Source: Microbacterium sp. CGR2 (GTDB taxonomy: Bacteria; Actinomycetota; Actinomycetes; Actinomycetales; Microbacteriaceae). Taken from it: a stretch of DNA of 64,000 bases. Made by a program: the position numbers and the translations under genes. Under the pieces are notes generated by a model that did no database searches, had not been told where the DNA came from, and saw only the letters and a program-made list of their open reading frames with translations. Below, piece by piece: positions 43,087 to 52,840 of the stretch (its first letter is position 1; every line of letters begins with the position of its first letter). The DNA is taken from the NCBI RefSeq assembly GCF_003626735.1, contig NZ_RBHX01000001.1, positions 434,001-498,000 of the forward strand. Reading direction: 5' to 3'.

Positions 43087-44502
43087 TCAGTAGACGACCG
43101 ACGGCAGTTGGGCCGTCTCGTCGTGTGGTTGTTCTTCGGTGTCGGGCCCCTTCTGCGCGGCCCGGATGATGAGGCGGATCTCGACGATGGCGAGAGCCGC
43201 GTAGATGGCGGTGAACGAGATGAGCGAGATGAGGACCTCGACCCCGCTGACGCCCGGCGAGACGCCGTCCTGCGTGGTCATCAGACCGAAGACGATCCAG
43301 GGCTGCCTGCCCATCTCGGTGAAGACCCAGCCCATGATGTTGGCGCCGAGCGCGAGCGGGAACGACCAGATCGCGAGCTTCCACATCCACGCGGTCGGCG
43401 GCTTCTTCGCGCCCTTGCGGGTGAGCCACAGACCGGCGACGGCGACGAGCGCTGCGGCGATGCCCAGGCCGATCATCCAGCGGAACGCCCAGTAGGTGAC
43501 CCAGAGGATCGGGGCGAACTCGGTCAGTCCGGTCGCGGCGAAGGTCTCGGCGTATTCACCGTTGAGGTCGTTGATGCCGTGCACGCAGGCGTCGAGGGAG
43601 TGCGTCGACAGGATCGACAGCAGGTACGGCACCCGGATCGAGAAGAGCTCCGAGCTGCCGTCGGGGGTGCCGAGGGTGAACAGACTGAACGAGGCGTCGT
43701 ACCCGCAGACGGTGTTGAAGGTGGCTTCGGCGGCGGCCATCTTCATGGGCTGCGCCGCGTACATCGCCAGGCCCAGCTGATCACCGGTGAGCAGTACGCC
43801 GGCGGTGGAGACGAGCATCGCCCAGAGGCCGAACTTCAGCGAGATGCGCATCGTGTCGAAGTGCTGGCCCCGCGCGAGGTGCCACGCGGAGACGGAGATG
43901 ACGACCCCGGCGGCGAACATCAGCGCGCCGAAGATGGTGTGCGGGAAAGCGGCGAGCGCGACGGGGTTGGTCAGCAGGGCCCAGAAGTCGGTGAGCTCGG
44001 CACGGTTCGTCTCCGGGTTGTAGATGTATCCGACCGGGTTCTGCATGAACGCGTTGGCCGCGATGATGAAGTACGCCGAGAGGATGCTGCCGATCGACAC
44101 GCACCAGATGGTGGCGAGGTGCAGCTTCTGCGGAAGCTTGTCCCACCCGAAGATCCACAGTCCGATGAAGGTCGCCTCGAAGAAGAACGCCAGCAGCCCT
44201 TCGAAGGCGAGCGGGGCTCCGAACACGTCGCCGACGAAGCGCGAGTAGTCCGACCAGTTCATGCCGAACTGGAACTCCTGCACGATGCCGGTGACGACCC
44301 CCATCGCGAAGTTGATGAGGAAGATCTTCCCGAAGAACCTCGTCAGGTGCAGGTACTGGACCTTGCCGGTGCGCACCCACGCGGTCTGGAAGATCGCAGC
44401 CACCAGGGCCATGCCGATCGTGAGCGGGACGAACAGGTAGTGGTAGACGGTGGTGAGACCGAACTGCCATCGGGAGAGGATGAGCGGATCGAGCCATTCC
44501 AT
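43087..44502 (-). CDS. cydA: cytochrome bd oxidase subunit I
   Basis: Membrane protein of about 471 aa. RWQFGLTTVYHYLFVPLTIG holds the heme ligand His, GRQPW is the invariant motif near the oxygen site, and the short Q-loop is typical of actinobacterial and Bacillus-type enzymes. Carries hemes b558, b595 and d and reduces oxygen with quinol. First gene of cydABDC. The ATG at 44502 is favoured; a GTG three codons upstream is possible. Confidence 0.95.
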   Translation of the reverse strand: MEWLDPLILSRWQFGLTTVYHYLFVPLTIGMALVAAIFQTAWVRTGKVQYLHLTRFFGKIFLINFAMGVVTGIVQEFQFGMNWSDYSRFVGDVFGAPLAFEGLLAFFFEATFIGLWIFGWDKLPQKLHLATIWCVSIGSILSAYFIIAANAFMQNPVGYIYNPETNRAELTDFWALLTNPVALAAFPHTIFGALMFAAGVVISVSAWHLARGQHFDTMRISLKFGLWAMLVSTAGVLLTGDQLGLAMYAAQPMKMAAAEATFNTVCGYDASFSLFTLGTPDGSSELFSIRVPYLLSILSTHSLDACVHGINDLNGEYAETFAATGLTEFAPILWVTYWAFRWMIGLGIAAALVAVAGLWLTRKGAKKPPTAWMWKLAIWSFPLALGANIMGWVFTEMGRQPWIVFGLMTTQDGVSPGVSGVEVLISLISFTAIYAALAIVEIRLIIRAAQKGPDTEEQPHDETAQLPSVVY

Positions 44503-44648
44503 GAGGATCACCTGTTCTGTCGGACCGGTTGCGCGGCCCCGTTGCCCTCTCTTCGATTATCCCGGCGCCGTCGCCGGCGACGAAGGAGATCCGGCGGGAA
44601 AATCCCCTGGTTGATAGGGATGTCAGATGCCGCCGATAGCCTGGCTGC

Positions 44649-46013
44649 ATGGCCACCCGCAAACCCGCTCCCCCCGCCTACGTCTGCACCGAATGCGGGT
44701 GGACGACGGCGAAATGGGTCGGCCGCTGCGGGGAGTGTCAGCAATGGGGCACGGTCCAGGAGCAGGCCGCGCAGACGGGCATCCTCCGACGCGTCACCGC
44801 GCTCGCCCCGACCGCCGATCGCGCCGCGCGCCCCATCACGCAGATCACCACGCAAGACGCTCCCCGGCGCACGAGCGGCGTCGGCGAGTTCGACCGCGTT
44901 CTCGGCGGCGGGATCGTGCCGGGGGCGGCGATCCTGCTCAGCGGCGAACCGGGCGTGGGCAAGTCGACGCTCCTGCTCGAGGTGGCGGCGCAGGCCGCCC
45001 GGTCCGGACGACGCGTTCTCTACGCGAGCGCCGAGGAGTCGCCGGGGCAGGTGCGACTGCGCGCCGAGCGCACCGGGGCACTTCACGACGAGCTGTATCT
45101 GGCGAGTGAGACCGACCTCTCGACGATCCTCGGCCATATCGACGAGGTGAAACCCGAGCTCGTGATCGTCGACTCGGTGCAGACCGTGTCGTCTTCCTTG
45201 ACCGACGGCGCAGCCGGTCAGCCGAGTCAGGTGCGCGAGGTCGCGTCCACGCTCATCCGGGTGGCCAAAGACCGCGACCTGCCGATCATCCTCGTCGGAC
45301 ACGTCACGAAAGACGGTCAAGTGGCCGGGCCCCGTGTGCTCGAGCATCTCGTCGATGTCGTCTGCCACTTCGAGGGCGACCGACAGACGTCGTTGCGCTT
45401 CATCCGCGCGCTCAAGAACCGGTTCGGCCCGACCGACGAAGTGGGGTGCTTCGAGATGACCGGTGACGGGATCGCCGAGGTCCCCGACCCGTCGGGCCTG
45501 TTTCTCTCACAGGCCACCGCCGAAGGCACCTGTGTCGCGATCTCGCTCGAGGGTCGCCGGGCGCTGCCCGTCGAGGTGCAGGCGCTGACCGTGGTGACCA
45601 CCGCTCCGAACCCCCGTCGCGTGGTGCACGGCCTCGATGCGTCGCGGGTCGCCATGGTGCTCGCCATCCTCGAACGACGCGCGCACATCAAGACGAGCAA
45701 CCTCGACGTGTACGTCTCGACCGTCGGAGGGGTGCGCTTCACCGAGCCTGCCGCCGACCTCGCGATCGCGATCGCCGTCGCCGGGTCCGTCCAGCGCACG
45801 TCGGTCCCACGAACGGTCGCCGCGGTGGGCGAACTCAGCCTGGCGGGCGAGATCCGCCCCGTGACGCAGTCCGCCCAGCGACGCTCCGAGGCGGCACGTC
45901 TCGGGTACGAGCAGGTCGTCGACGATCGATCGAAGACTCTTGTCGGCGCTCTGGGCGACGTCCAGGCGCGACACCCTCGCCGCCGCGACGAGCGAGAGAT
46001 CCCGCCGTTCTGA
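44649..46013 (+). CDS. radA: DNA repair protein RadA (Sms)
   Basis: Recombination ATPase of 454 aa. The N-terminal zinc finger is CTECGWTTAKWVGRCGEC, Walker A is GEPGVGKST, the RadA-specific KNRFG motif is present, and the C-terminus is a Lon-like domain. Promotes branch migration during recombinational repair. Divergent from cydA with a 146-bp gap. Confidence 0.96.
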   Translation: MATRKPAPPAYVCTECGWTTAKWVGRCGECQQWGTVQEQAAQTGILRRVTALAPTADRAARPITQITTQDAPRRTSGVGEFDRVLGGGIVPGAAILLSGEPGVGKSTLLLEVAAQAARSGRRVLYASAEESPGQVRLRAERTGALHDELYLASETDLSTILGHIDEVKPELVIVDSVQTVSSSLTDGAAGQPSQVREVASTLIRVAKDRDLPIILVGHVTKDGQVAGPRVLEHLVDVVCHFEGDRQTSLRFIRALKNRFGPTDEVGCFEMTGDGIAEVPDPSGLFLSQATAEGTCVAISLEGRRALPVEVQALTVVTTAPNPRRVVHGLDASRVAMVLAILERRAHIKTSNLDVYVSTVGGVRFTEPAADLAIAIAVAGSVQRTSVPRTVAAVGELSLAGEIRPVTQSAQRRSEAARLGYEQVVDDRSKTLVGALGDVQARHPRRRDEREIPPF

Positions 46014-46051
46014 TGCAGACGTGACGCGGCCCGTGCTCGGGCGACCGGGTG

Positions 46052-46462
46052 CTACGCGTCGAGCGCCTTGAGCAGCTCGACAGGATCCGCCTGCATGGGG
46101 TGGGGCCCGGCGATGTCGAGGAACACGGTCGTGATGGGGTGGGCGGCGAGGAACTTCCGCAGCCAGTCGGCCGTGTAGATGCCCACGCCGGGCGGAAGGT
46201 TCTCGGGCTTGTTCTTCGCGTCACTGAACAGCAGGAGCGCGAGATCGCCGGTGTTCGGGTCGCGGTAGGTCCAGACCTCACCGCTGTCGCGAGGGTTGTC
46301 CCGCGCGCCGGGCTTGATCAGCGGGACGATGGTCGTGCCATGCCGCAGCGCCAGCGCGACCGCAGCGACGTCCTGCTTCTCCAGGGCCAATGCCAGAGCA
46401 TCCGACCGAAAATCCTCCGGTGCCGGCTTCTTCTTGGCGGGCTTCGCCTTCTTCGCTGCCAT
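46052..46462 (-). CDS. SseB-like conserved protein
   Basis: Soluble protein of 136 aa with a Lys/Ala/Pro-rich N-terminal tail (MAAKKAKPAKKKPAPEDF). The remainder resembles the SseB N-terminal domain (ALALRHGTTIVPLIKPG; ALLLFSDAKNKPENLPPG; LRKFLAAHPITTVFLDIAGP). Function unknown. Its 3' end is convergent with radA. Confidence 0.72.
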   Translation of the reverse strand: MAAKKAKPAKKKPAPEDFRSDALALALEKQDVAAVALALRHGTTIVPLIKPGARDNPRDSGEVWTYRDPNTGDLALLLFSDAKNKPENLPPGVGIYTADWLRKFLAAHPITTVFLDIAGPHPMQADPVELLKALDA

Positions 46463-46520
46463 GAGTCCAGCTTATTCAGCGCAGCGATGGCCAGGGACAT
46501 CCCGTCGCCGAGACGATAAG

Positions 46521-46634
46521 GGGCCCTCTCGAGTCATCCATTGGGGACTGGGGTACTCGAGAGGGCCCTCGGACTCTCGAGCGGCGGTGTCGAAGCGCTG
46601 GGGACGCTGTAAGTTCGACGCCATTGGGGATGGC
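46521..46634 (-). ncRNA. candidate structured RNA with C-rich loops, 6C-like
   Basis: On the minus strand three hairpins have loops rich in C: GCCAT-CCCCA-ATGGC (46634-46620), AGCG-TCCCCAG-CGCT within GTCGAA/TTCGAC (46619-46589), and a 14-bp perfect stem GGGCCCTCTCGAGT (46568-46521) whose 20-nt loop contains CCCCAG and CCCCA. A possible promoter, TTGAAG then CATAAG, lies at 46664-46634, so transcription may begin in the first hairpin. The last stem followed by CTTAT can terminate. The layout recalls the actinobacterial 6C RNA, though C-runs here are four long. The stretch 46635-46806 holds no gene. Confidence 0.55.
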
Positions 46635-46806
46635 TTATGCCGCTGATGCGGAGAGTCGCTTCAATGGTATCCCAAAGAATGCGCGGTGTCTGCCCCGCGT
46701 GCTCACAAGGCCCGCAGTCGCCGCGATCCGCATCAGCACGGGCGAATGACGATGAATTCCGAAGGCGGCAAGGGCCGTTCGCTGCGGGTACGAGCCGTAC
46801 GCCTGG

Positions 46807-47451
46807 TCAGTGAAGCAGGATCTGCTTGGTCGTCGCACTCGTGAACCCGCCGATGGACACGGCCACGTGGTACGACGAGCCACCGGCAGGAGCACGCTGA
46901 CGGTTCTCCTGATCGCACGTCTCGACGCTCGAGCGGGTGCGATCCCAGGTGACGGGCTCCTTGCTGGTGACGGTCGTCCCCGCAGCCAGCGTCGCGATCA
47001 TGCTGCTCGGGTTCTCCTGGCAGTCGGTCGAGCGCCACCACACGTCGGACCCGCTCGACACCGTCATCACCTGCGTTGTCGAACCGACGTCGATCGTGCA
47101 GTCCGTCGTGCCCTTGTTCTTCAGCGAGATCGACAGTTTCGGCAAGGCATCCGCCGCGTAGGTGTCCGAGTCAGTCACCGCCGTCACCTCGACGTCCTTC
47201 GCCGCGCAGGCGACGATCGCAGGCGTCTGCTCCGCTGCAGGTGTCGGCTCAGGCGAATCGGTTCCCGGGCTCTCGTCGGGTGTCGGCGACGGAGACTCCG
47301 ATGCGGAGGGCGTCGGATCGGACTCGGCGGCCGCCCCGGCCCACGGCTGAGCGACCAGCAACCACACGCCCACGCCGATCGCGGCGAGTACCAGGATCAG
47401 GCCGCCGACGACCGCAAGTCGTCGACGGCGGTACACGGCTCGGGAGGGCAT
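46807..47451 (-). CDS. membrane-anchored protein with Ser/Pro/Glu linker, unknown function
   Basis: Protein of 214 aa. A basic N-terminus (SRAVYRRRR) precedes one helix (LAVVGGLILVLAAIGVGVWLLV), then a low-complexity linker of S, P, E, T and D (about 40-75) and a beta-rich exported domain with Cys at several positions, including SSTDCQENP and VETCDQE. I recognise the style of a DUF4232-like envelope protein but not a family. Gap of 9 bp from the acetyltransferase gene. Confidence 0.7.
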   Translation of the reverse strand: MPSRAVYRRRRLAVVGGLILVLAAIGVGVWLLVAQPWAGAAAESDPTPSASESPSPTPDESPGTDSPEPTPAAEQTPAIVACAAKDVEVTAVTDSDTYAADALPKLSISLKNKGTTDCTIDVGSTTQVMTVSSGSDVWWRSTDCQENPSSMIATLAAGTTVTSKEPVTWDRTRSSVETCDQENRQRAPAGGSSYHVAVSIGGFTSATTKQILLH

Positions 47452-47460
47452 GCTTCCAGG

Positions 47461-47964
47461 TTAGTTCAGCCTCTTGAGCATCCTGGTGTTGCCGAGCGTG
47501 TTCGGCTTCACATGCGCGAGGTCGAGGAACTCCTCCACACCGGCGTCGCCACTGCGCAGCAGCTGCGAGTACACGTCGGGGTCGACGACCTGTTCCCCGA
47601 TGGGCGTGTATCCGCGGCGGCCGAAGAAGTCGACTTCGAAGGTGAGGCAGAACAGTCGCGTCAATCCGAGCGCTCGGGCAGTCGCTTCGAGGTGGTCGAC
47701 GATGCCGCGGCCGACGCCGTGATGAAGCCAGTCGTCACGCACGAGCAGGGAGCGGACTTCGCCGAGATCCTCCCAGATCACGTGCAGGGCCCCGCATCCG
47801 ATCAGTTCGCCATCCGCCTCCGCGACGACGAACTCCTGCACGGCGCCGTACAGGACGGCGAGATCCTTGCCGAGCAGGATCCTCTTCTCGACGAGCGGCT
47901 GCAACAGATTCCGGATGCCGGCGATGTCGGCGCTGCGCGCCGGCCGGACGATGTACTCGCTCAC
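47461..47964 (-). CDS. argA: amino-acid N-acetyltransferase (short ArgA type)
   Basis: GNAT enzyme of 167 aa matching the compact actinobacterial N-acetylglutamate synthase (about 170 aa). Motif A is VRSLLVRDDWLHHGVGRGIVDHLEATA, and FEVDFFGRRGYTPIGEQ with LGNTRMLKRL near the C-terminus are typical. Makes N-acetylglutamate for arginine synthesis. GTG start. Confidence 0.85.
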   Translation of the reverse strand: MSEYIVRPARSADIAGIRNLLQPLVEKRILLGKDLAVLYGAVQEFVVAEADGELIGCGALHVIWEDLGEVRSLLVRDDWLHHGVGRGIVDHLEATARALGLTRLFCLTFEVDFFGRRGYTPIGEQVVDPDVYSQLLRSGDAGVEEFLDLAHVKPNTLGNTRMLKRLN

Positions 47965-48018
47965 GGGTCAAGCCTAGAACCCGCCGCCTCCGGAGGGCCT
48001 GAACACGGGCCGGACACA

Positions 48019-48052
48019 GGAAAGGGCGGATGCCGAAGCATCCGCCCTTTCC
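48019..48052. terminator. bidirectional-looking hairpin downstream of clpC
   Basis: Perfect 15-bp stem GGAAAGGGCGGATGC with CGAA loop, between clpC and the acetyltransferase gene; the CGAA-type tetraloop is stabilising. Confidence 0.85.
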
Positions 48053-48066
48053 CGTATGTCGCGAGG

Positions 48067-50595
48067 TCACTCTCCGCTGGCGACCGCCAGATCGGGGGTG
48101 CCCGAGATGGCCCCGCCGGTGTTCACTCCGACGGACACCTTCTCTCCGCGCGGACCGTGCTCGAACAGGAACTGGCCGTCTGCAGCATCCACCTTGACGT
48201 GGTCGCCGGGGTTGAGCTCGCCGTGCAGGATCTTCTCCGACAGGCGGTCTTCGACCTCGTGCTGCATCGCGCGACGCAGCGGACGCGCACCGAGCGACGG
48301 GTCGAACCCGATCTCGATGAGACGCTCCTTCGCCGCCTGCGACAGCTCGATCGTCATGTCGCGGTCGAGCAGACGCTCGCCCAGGCGCTTGGTGAACAGA
48401 TCCACGATCTGCACCAGCTCCGGCTTCGACAGCTGCGGGAACACGATGATGTCGTCGACACGGTTGAGGAACTCGGGCTTGAAGTGCCGCTTGAGCTCTT
48501 CGTTCACCTTGCCCCTCATCCGGTCGTAGCTGGTCGAGTCGTTGCCCTCGACCTGGAAGCCGACCGGGCCACCCGCGATGTCGCGGGCACCGAGGTTCGT
48601 GGTCATGATGATGACGGTGTTCTTGAAGTCCACCACCCGACCCTGACCATCGGTGAGACGACCTTCTTCGAGGATCTGCAGCAGCGAGTTGAAGATGTCC
48701 GGGTGGGCCTTCTCGATCTCATCGAAGAGCACCACGCTGAACGGCTTGCGGCGCACCTTCTCGGTGAGCTGACCGCCCTCTTCGAATCCGACGAACCCGG
48801 GAGGGGCACCGAACAGACGCGAGACGGTGTGCTTCTCACCGAACTCACTCATGTCGAGCGAGATCAGGGCGGCTTCGTCGTCGAACAGGAACTCGGCGAG
48901 AGCCTTGGCGAGTTCGGTCTTTCCGACGCCCGTGGGGCCGGCGAAGATGAACGAGCCCGAAGGACGCTTCGGGTCCTTGAGTCCGGCGCGCTGGCGACGG
49001 ATCGTCTTGGACAGAGCGGCGATCGCCTCTTCCTGACCGATGACGCGCTGGTGCAGGGCCTTCTCCATGAAGACGAGACGGCTGGTCTCCTCCTCGGTGA
49101 GCTTGAACACCGGGATGCCGGTGGCCTGAGCCAGAACCTCGGCGATCAGACCCTCGTCGACGACGGCCGACGTGGCGACGTCGCCGGCACGCCACTGCTT
49201 CTCGAGGCGCAGGCGCTCCGCAAGGAGGCTCTTCTCCTCGTCACGCAGGGATGCCGCCTTCTCGAAGTCCTGCTCCTCGCTGGCGACTTCCTTCTGCTCG
49301 CGGACCTTGGCGATCTTCTCGTCGAACTCCCGCAGCTCGGGCGGGCTCGACAGGATCGACAGGCGAAGGCGTGCGCCGGCCTCATCGATCAGGTCGATCG
49401 CCTTGTCCGGAAGGAACCGGTCGGAGACGTAGCGGTCGGCGAGGTTCGCCGCGGCCACGATCGCGCCGTCAGTGATCTGCACCTTGTGGTGCGCCTCGTA
49501 GCGGTCGCGCAGCCCCTTGAGGATGTTGATCGCGTGCGGCAGCGTCGGCTCGTTCACCTGCACCGGCTGGAAGCGACGCTCGAGTGCAGCATCCTTCTCG
49601 AAGTGCTTGCGGTACTCGTCGAGCGTGGTCGCACCGATCGTCTGCAGCTCTCCGCGGGCGAGGAGCGGCTTCAGGATGCTGGCGGCGTCGATCGCGCCCT
49701 CGGCGGCACCGGCACCCACGAGGGTGTGGATCTCGTCGATGAAGACGATGATGTCGCCGCGGGTGCGGATCTCCTTGGTGACCTTCTTCAGGCGCTCCTC
49801 GAAGTCTCCGCGGTAGCGGGAACCGGCGATGAGCGAGCCGAGGTCGAGCGAGTAGAGCTGCTTGTCCTTCAGCGTCTCTGGCACATCACCCTTGACGATC
49901 GCCTGGGCGAGGCCCTCGACGACAGCGGTCTTTCCGACGCCGGGCTCACCGATCAGGACCGGGTTGTTCTTGGAACGACGGGAGAGGATCTGCATGACCC
50001 GCTCCGCCTCCTTCTCGCGGCCGATGACCGGGTCGAGCTTGTTGTCGCGCGCGGCCTGGGTCAGGTTGCGACCGAACTGGTCGAGCACCGCGGAGCCGCC
50101 CTGCGTGCCGGCGGGCGAGTCGTTGGTCTGCGCGCCGACGGATGCGGTCTCACGACCCGGAGCGCCGGAGAGCAGCTGGATGACCTGCTGGCGGACCTTG
50201 TTGAGGTCGGCGCCGAGCTTGACGAGCACCTGCGCGGCGACGCCCTCGCCCTCGCGGATCAGGCCGAGGAGGATGTGCTCGGTGCCGATGTAGTTGTGGC
50301 CGAGCTGCAGCGCCTCGCGGAGGCTGAGCTCGAGCACCTTCTTGGCGCGCGGGGTGAACGGGATGTGACCCGTCGGCTGCTGCTGCCCCTGGCCGATGAT
50401 GTCCTGTACCTGCTCACGCACGGCGTCGAGGGAGATGCCGAGGCTTTCGAGGGCCTTGGCGGCGACGCCTTCACCCTCGTGGATGAGACCGAGCAGGATG
50501 TGCTCGGTTCCGATGTAGTTGTGGTTGAGCATCTTCGCCTCTTCTTGGGCGAGGACGACCACTCGACGGGCTCGGTCCGTGAATCTCTCGAACAT
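48067..50595 (-). CDS. clpC: ATP-dependent Clp protease ATPase subunit ClpC
   Basis: AAA+ unfoldase of 842 aa. N-terminal ClpN repeats (residues 4-75 and 79-145), first AAA domain with GEPGVGKT, middle UVR-like coiled segment ([23 protein letters not shown]), second AAA domain with GPTGVGKT and a ClpP-docking VGF loop region. It unfolds substrates for ClpP. AAGGAG precedes the ATG. I see no CtsR or HspR box of standard form in the 50596-50740 stretch upstream. Confidence 0.96.
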   Translation of the reverse strand: MFERFTDRARRVVVLAQEEAKMLNHNYIGTEHILLGLIHEGEGVAAKALESLGISLDAVREQVQDIIGQGQQQPTGHIPFTPRAKKVLELSLREALQLGHNYIGTEHILLGLIREGEGVAAQVLVKLGADLNKVRQQVIQLLSGAPGRETASVGAQTNDSPAGTQGGSAVLDQFGRNLTQAARDNKLDPVIGREKEAERVMQILSRRSKNNPVLIGEPGVGKTAVVEGLAQAIVKGDVPETLKDKQLYSLDLGSLIAGSRYRGDFEERLKKVTKEIRTRGDIIVFIDEIHTLVGAGAAEGAIDAASILKPLLARGELQTIGATTLDEYRKHFEKDAALERRFQPVQVNEPTLPHAINILKGLRDRYEAHHKVQITDGAIVAAANLADRYVSDRFLPDKAIDLIDEAGARLRLSILSSPPELREFDEKIAKVREQKEVASEEQDFEKAASLRDEEKSLLAERLRLEKQWRAGDVATSAVVDEGLIAEVLAQATGIPVFKLTEEETSRLVFMEKALHQRVIGQEEAIAALSKTIRRQRAGLKDPKRPSGSFIFAGPTGVGKTELAKALAEFLFDDEAALISLDMSEFGEKHTVSRLFGAPPGFVGFEEGGQLTEKVRRKPFSVVLFDEIEKAHPDIFNSLLQILEEGRLTDGQGRVVDFKNTVIIMTTNLGARDIAGGPVGFQVEGNDSTSYDRMRGKVNEELKRHFKPEFLNRVDDIIVFPQLSKPELVQIVDLFTKRLGERLLDRDMTIELSQAAKERLIEIGFDPSLGARPLRRAMQHEVEDRLSEKILHGELNPGDHVKVDAADGQFLFEHGPRGEKVSVGVNTGGAISGTPDLAVASGE

Positions 50596-50747
50596 GCTGT
50601 GACTCCTTATTCGCACGGGGCGAAGCGCTGATGCCGGTGACGGATCTCTGCGCCTGTACATCGAGAGTAACCACCGCCCGGCGGGTGTATGCCCGTGTTC
50701 GCCCTGGGCATAGCGGCGTGACAACGTGCCGTTTCTGCCGCGCAGGG

Positions 50748-50804
50748 TTGACGGGGTTTATCGACAAGCGTTATGTTAACGATTATCGCTAACAACGACT
50801 ATCG
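50748..50804 (+). promoter_or_regulatory. promoter and repeated operator of the DUF2975-like operon
   Basis: TTGACG (50748-50753) and TATGTT (50772-50777) are 18 nt apart. Just downstream, AACGAYTATCG occurs at 50778-50788 and 50794-50804, 16 bp apart. The region is strikingly AT-rich for this genome, and the repeats probably bind the Xre protein of the operon. Confidence 0.65.
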
Positions 50805-50817
50805 ATAAGGAGTGATC

Positions 50818-51435
50818 GTGACTTCGACCGAGCAACGGACATTGACCCGTGGCGACACCGCCGCGCTGGTTGCTTTCTGCATCGCGGGCCTCGCCATCGC
50901 GGCGAACTTCGTCGTGTACTCGATCTTCCGCATCGTCGAACTGGCCCGCGGAACCGATGTTCCCGTCATCGTCGAGTTCGTCGGGCAGCCGGTGCAGGCG
51001 CCCCTCGGCGACGGGACCGACACCATCACGCTCGGCCTCGATGAGGCGACCATCACCGCGGCCCAGCTTCCCCCGATCGCCGCCGTACCCGGCATCATCG
51101 GCCAGGTCAGCCAGATGATCACGATCATCGTGGTCATCGGCTGCCTGATCCTGTTGGCACGGAGCACGCTCAGCGGTCGCGTCTTCAGCCGTCGCAACAC
51201 GGCACTCGTGATGACAGCGGGGATCACCGGTCTCGTCGGCTTCGCCGCCGTGCGGTTCTTCGAGAACATGCTCGCCAACGCGACCGTATCCGTGATCACC
51301 GACAACGCGATCGAGAACTCGATCATCACCGTCGAACCCGTGGCGTTCATCCTCGCCGCGTTCATCATCGCGGTCATCGGCACGGCCTTCGTCATCGGCG
51401 ACAAACTGCAGCGCGAGACGGAAGGGCTCGTCTGA
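50818..51435 (+). CDS. DUF2975-like membrane protein 1
   Basis: Protein of 205 aa with four hydrophobic helices and an extracytoplasmic loop between helices 1 and 2. The C-terminus reads FVIGDKLQRETEGLV. The EGLV end recurs in the next two genes. GTG at 50818 with AAGGAG five bases upstream. It overlaps the next gene by one base (TGATG). Function unknown. Confidence 0.8.
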   Translation: MTSTEQRTLTRGDTAALVAFCIAGLAIAANFVVYSIFRIVELARGTDVPVIVEFVGQPVQAPLGDGTDTITLGLDEATITAAQLPPIAAVPGIIGQVSQMITIIVVIGCLILLARSTLSGRVFSRRNTALVMTAGITGLVGFAAVRFFENMLANATVSVITDNAIENSIITVEPVAFILAAFIIAVIGTAFVIGDKLQRETEGLV

Positions 51436-52067
51436 TGACGACGACATCGAACCGGTCGGAGAAGGCGGATGCCGTCACCGTCATGTTCCTCAGCGCTGCC
51501 GCACTGGTGATCGTGGGCATCGCCACGCAGCTCCGAATCCTCAGCACGTTCCGCGACGTCGGCATCGCCTGGTCGATCCCCATCGACGAGCAGCCGATAT
51601 CCGCGACCACCAACTCCGGCGCGGTGACGATCGAGGGCATCGCGCAGCACGCGATGGTCTTCGCCACCGACGTCAACCCGGTTTCCGTCGCCGCCATCAT
51701 CGGAGCGATCGCGCTCTGGGCAGTCGCTGCCGTCGTGGTGATCGGTGCCGTGGCCCTCGTCGCCTGGAACCTGCTTCGAGGGCGGGTGTTCGTCCCTGGC
51801 AACGCACGCGCATTCGATGCGATCGGCTGGACCCTCGCGGCAGCTCCCGTACTCATCGTGATCCTCGAGACCATGGGCCGGAACGGGGTCACCGCCGCGC
51901 TCGGGATCGGAGCCGGCGAACCCGTGCACCCGCTCGAGTTCTGGTCGGTCCTGCCGATCTTCGGCGCGGGTGTCGCGACGGGTCTCATCGCGGTCGCCTT
52001 CCGCCGCGGCATCCGGATGCGGCAGGAGAAGGACCTTCTCGCGAAGGACACGGAAGGACTCGTCTGA
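51435..52067 (+). CDS. DUF2975-like membrane protein 2
   Basis: Protein of 210 aa, four helices, with a large loop between helices 1 and 2 (about residues 40-80). C-terminal tail MRQEKDLLAKDTEGLV shares the TEGLV end with its neighbours. One-base overlaps on both sides mean it is read by re-initiation on one mRNA. Possibly arose by duplication. Confidence 0.8.
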   Translation: MTTTSNRSEKADAVTVMFLSAAALVIVGIATQLRILSTFRDVGIAWSIPIDEQPISATTNSGAVTIEGIAQHAMVFATDVNPVSVAAIIGAIALWAVAAVVVIGAVALVAWNLLRGRVFVPGNARAFDAIGWTLAAAPVLIVILETMGRNGVTAALGIGAGEPVHPLEFWSVLPIFGAGVATGLIAVAFRRGIRMRQEKDLLAKDTEGLV

Positions 52068-52840
52068 TGCTCACCTTCGGATCATCCGAACTCTGGCCGT
52101 CGCTGGCGAACATCGGCATCGCACTGGTCGTCACGGCAGCGATCATCGCGGTCGTCGTCTGGCGCGGCAAGAAGCGCGGGAGCCGCACCATCGCGTTGGA
52201 TGCCGCACTCACGGTTTCGGGTTGGTGGGTGATCATGGCGGTCGTCGGCGCCCTGTTCATCGTCATCAAGGCGTTCTCGGTCAGTTGGGCGGAACTCGAC
52301 GGAACCACCAATGTGTGGGTGGACTGGCCGGCCGCGCTGCCCTGCTCCGAGTTCGGCGACAGCGATGACACGATACTGACGTGCGGGGGCGAAGCCCTCA
52401 CCCGATTCACGGTGGGCAACGCATCGCTCGGACTCCGCCTTCTCGCCGCTGCCGCGCAACTCAGCACGCTCGCTCTGTCGACGATGCCTGCCGTCATCCT
52501 GATGATGATCTGCTTCCAGACGCTGCGCGGACGCACTTTCTCGCGCACCGTGACGCGGGCGTTGAACGGTGGCGCGATCGCGGTTCTGCTGATCGGCGTC
52601 GCCGCCGACCTTCTTCAAGGAATCGCCGCCACCACGGCCCTGCGGGAGGTCTTCCCTTCTGACAGCGAGTGGTTCCCGTCGGCCTATCAGCTGACCGTCA
52701 CCCCGCTGCCCTTCGTCGGCGCCCTCGCCCTCGCCGCCCTCGCCGCGGTGTTCCGCGAAGGGTCGCGCCTTCAGCAGGAGCGGGAGCACCTGCAACGGGA
52801 GACGACGCGCCTCCAGAAAGACACGGAGGGCTTGGTATGA
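52067..52840 (+). CDS. DUF2975-like membrane protein 3
   Basis: Protein of 257 aa, the longest of the three. Four or five helices and a Cys-containing loop (residues 90-120, PCSEFGDSDDTILTCGGE, with two Cys that could form a disulfide). The tail has a coiled, Gln/Glu/Arg-rich stretch (LQQEREHLQRETTRLQKDTEGLV region). Overlaps the Xre gene by 4 bp (ATGA). Confidence 0.8.
   Translation: MLTFGSSELWPSLANIGIALVVTAAIIAVVVWRGKKRGSRTIALDAALTVSGWWVIMAVVGALFIVIKAFSVSWAELDGTTNVWVDWPAALPCSEFGDSDDTILTCGGEALTRFTVGNASLGLRLLAAAAQLSTLALSTMPAVILMMICFQTLRGRTFSRTVTRALNGGAIAVLLIGVAADLLQGIAATTALREVFPSDSEWFPSAYQLTVTPLPFVGALALAALAAVFREGSRLQQEREHLQRETTRLQKDTEGLV

Noticed and set aside
43108..45150. A 680-codon frame opposite cydA and into radA.
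   Set aside because: Composition is repetitive Glu/Arg/Asp and it overlaps two unmistakable genes.
46810..50631. A 1273-codon open frame on the plus strand opposite clpC.
   Set aside because: It is antisense to clpC, the acetyltransferase and the envelope protein genes, crosses terminators, and has the Arg/Asp/His-rich composition of a GC-rich shadow frame.
50596..50747. Search for CtsR, HAIR or ClgR sites upstream of clpC.
   Set aside because: Only partial matches such as GTTCGCCCTGGGC were seen, below what I would call a site.
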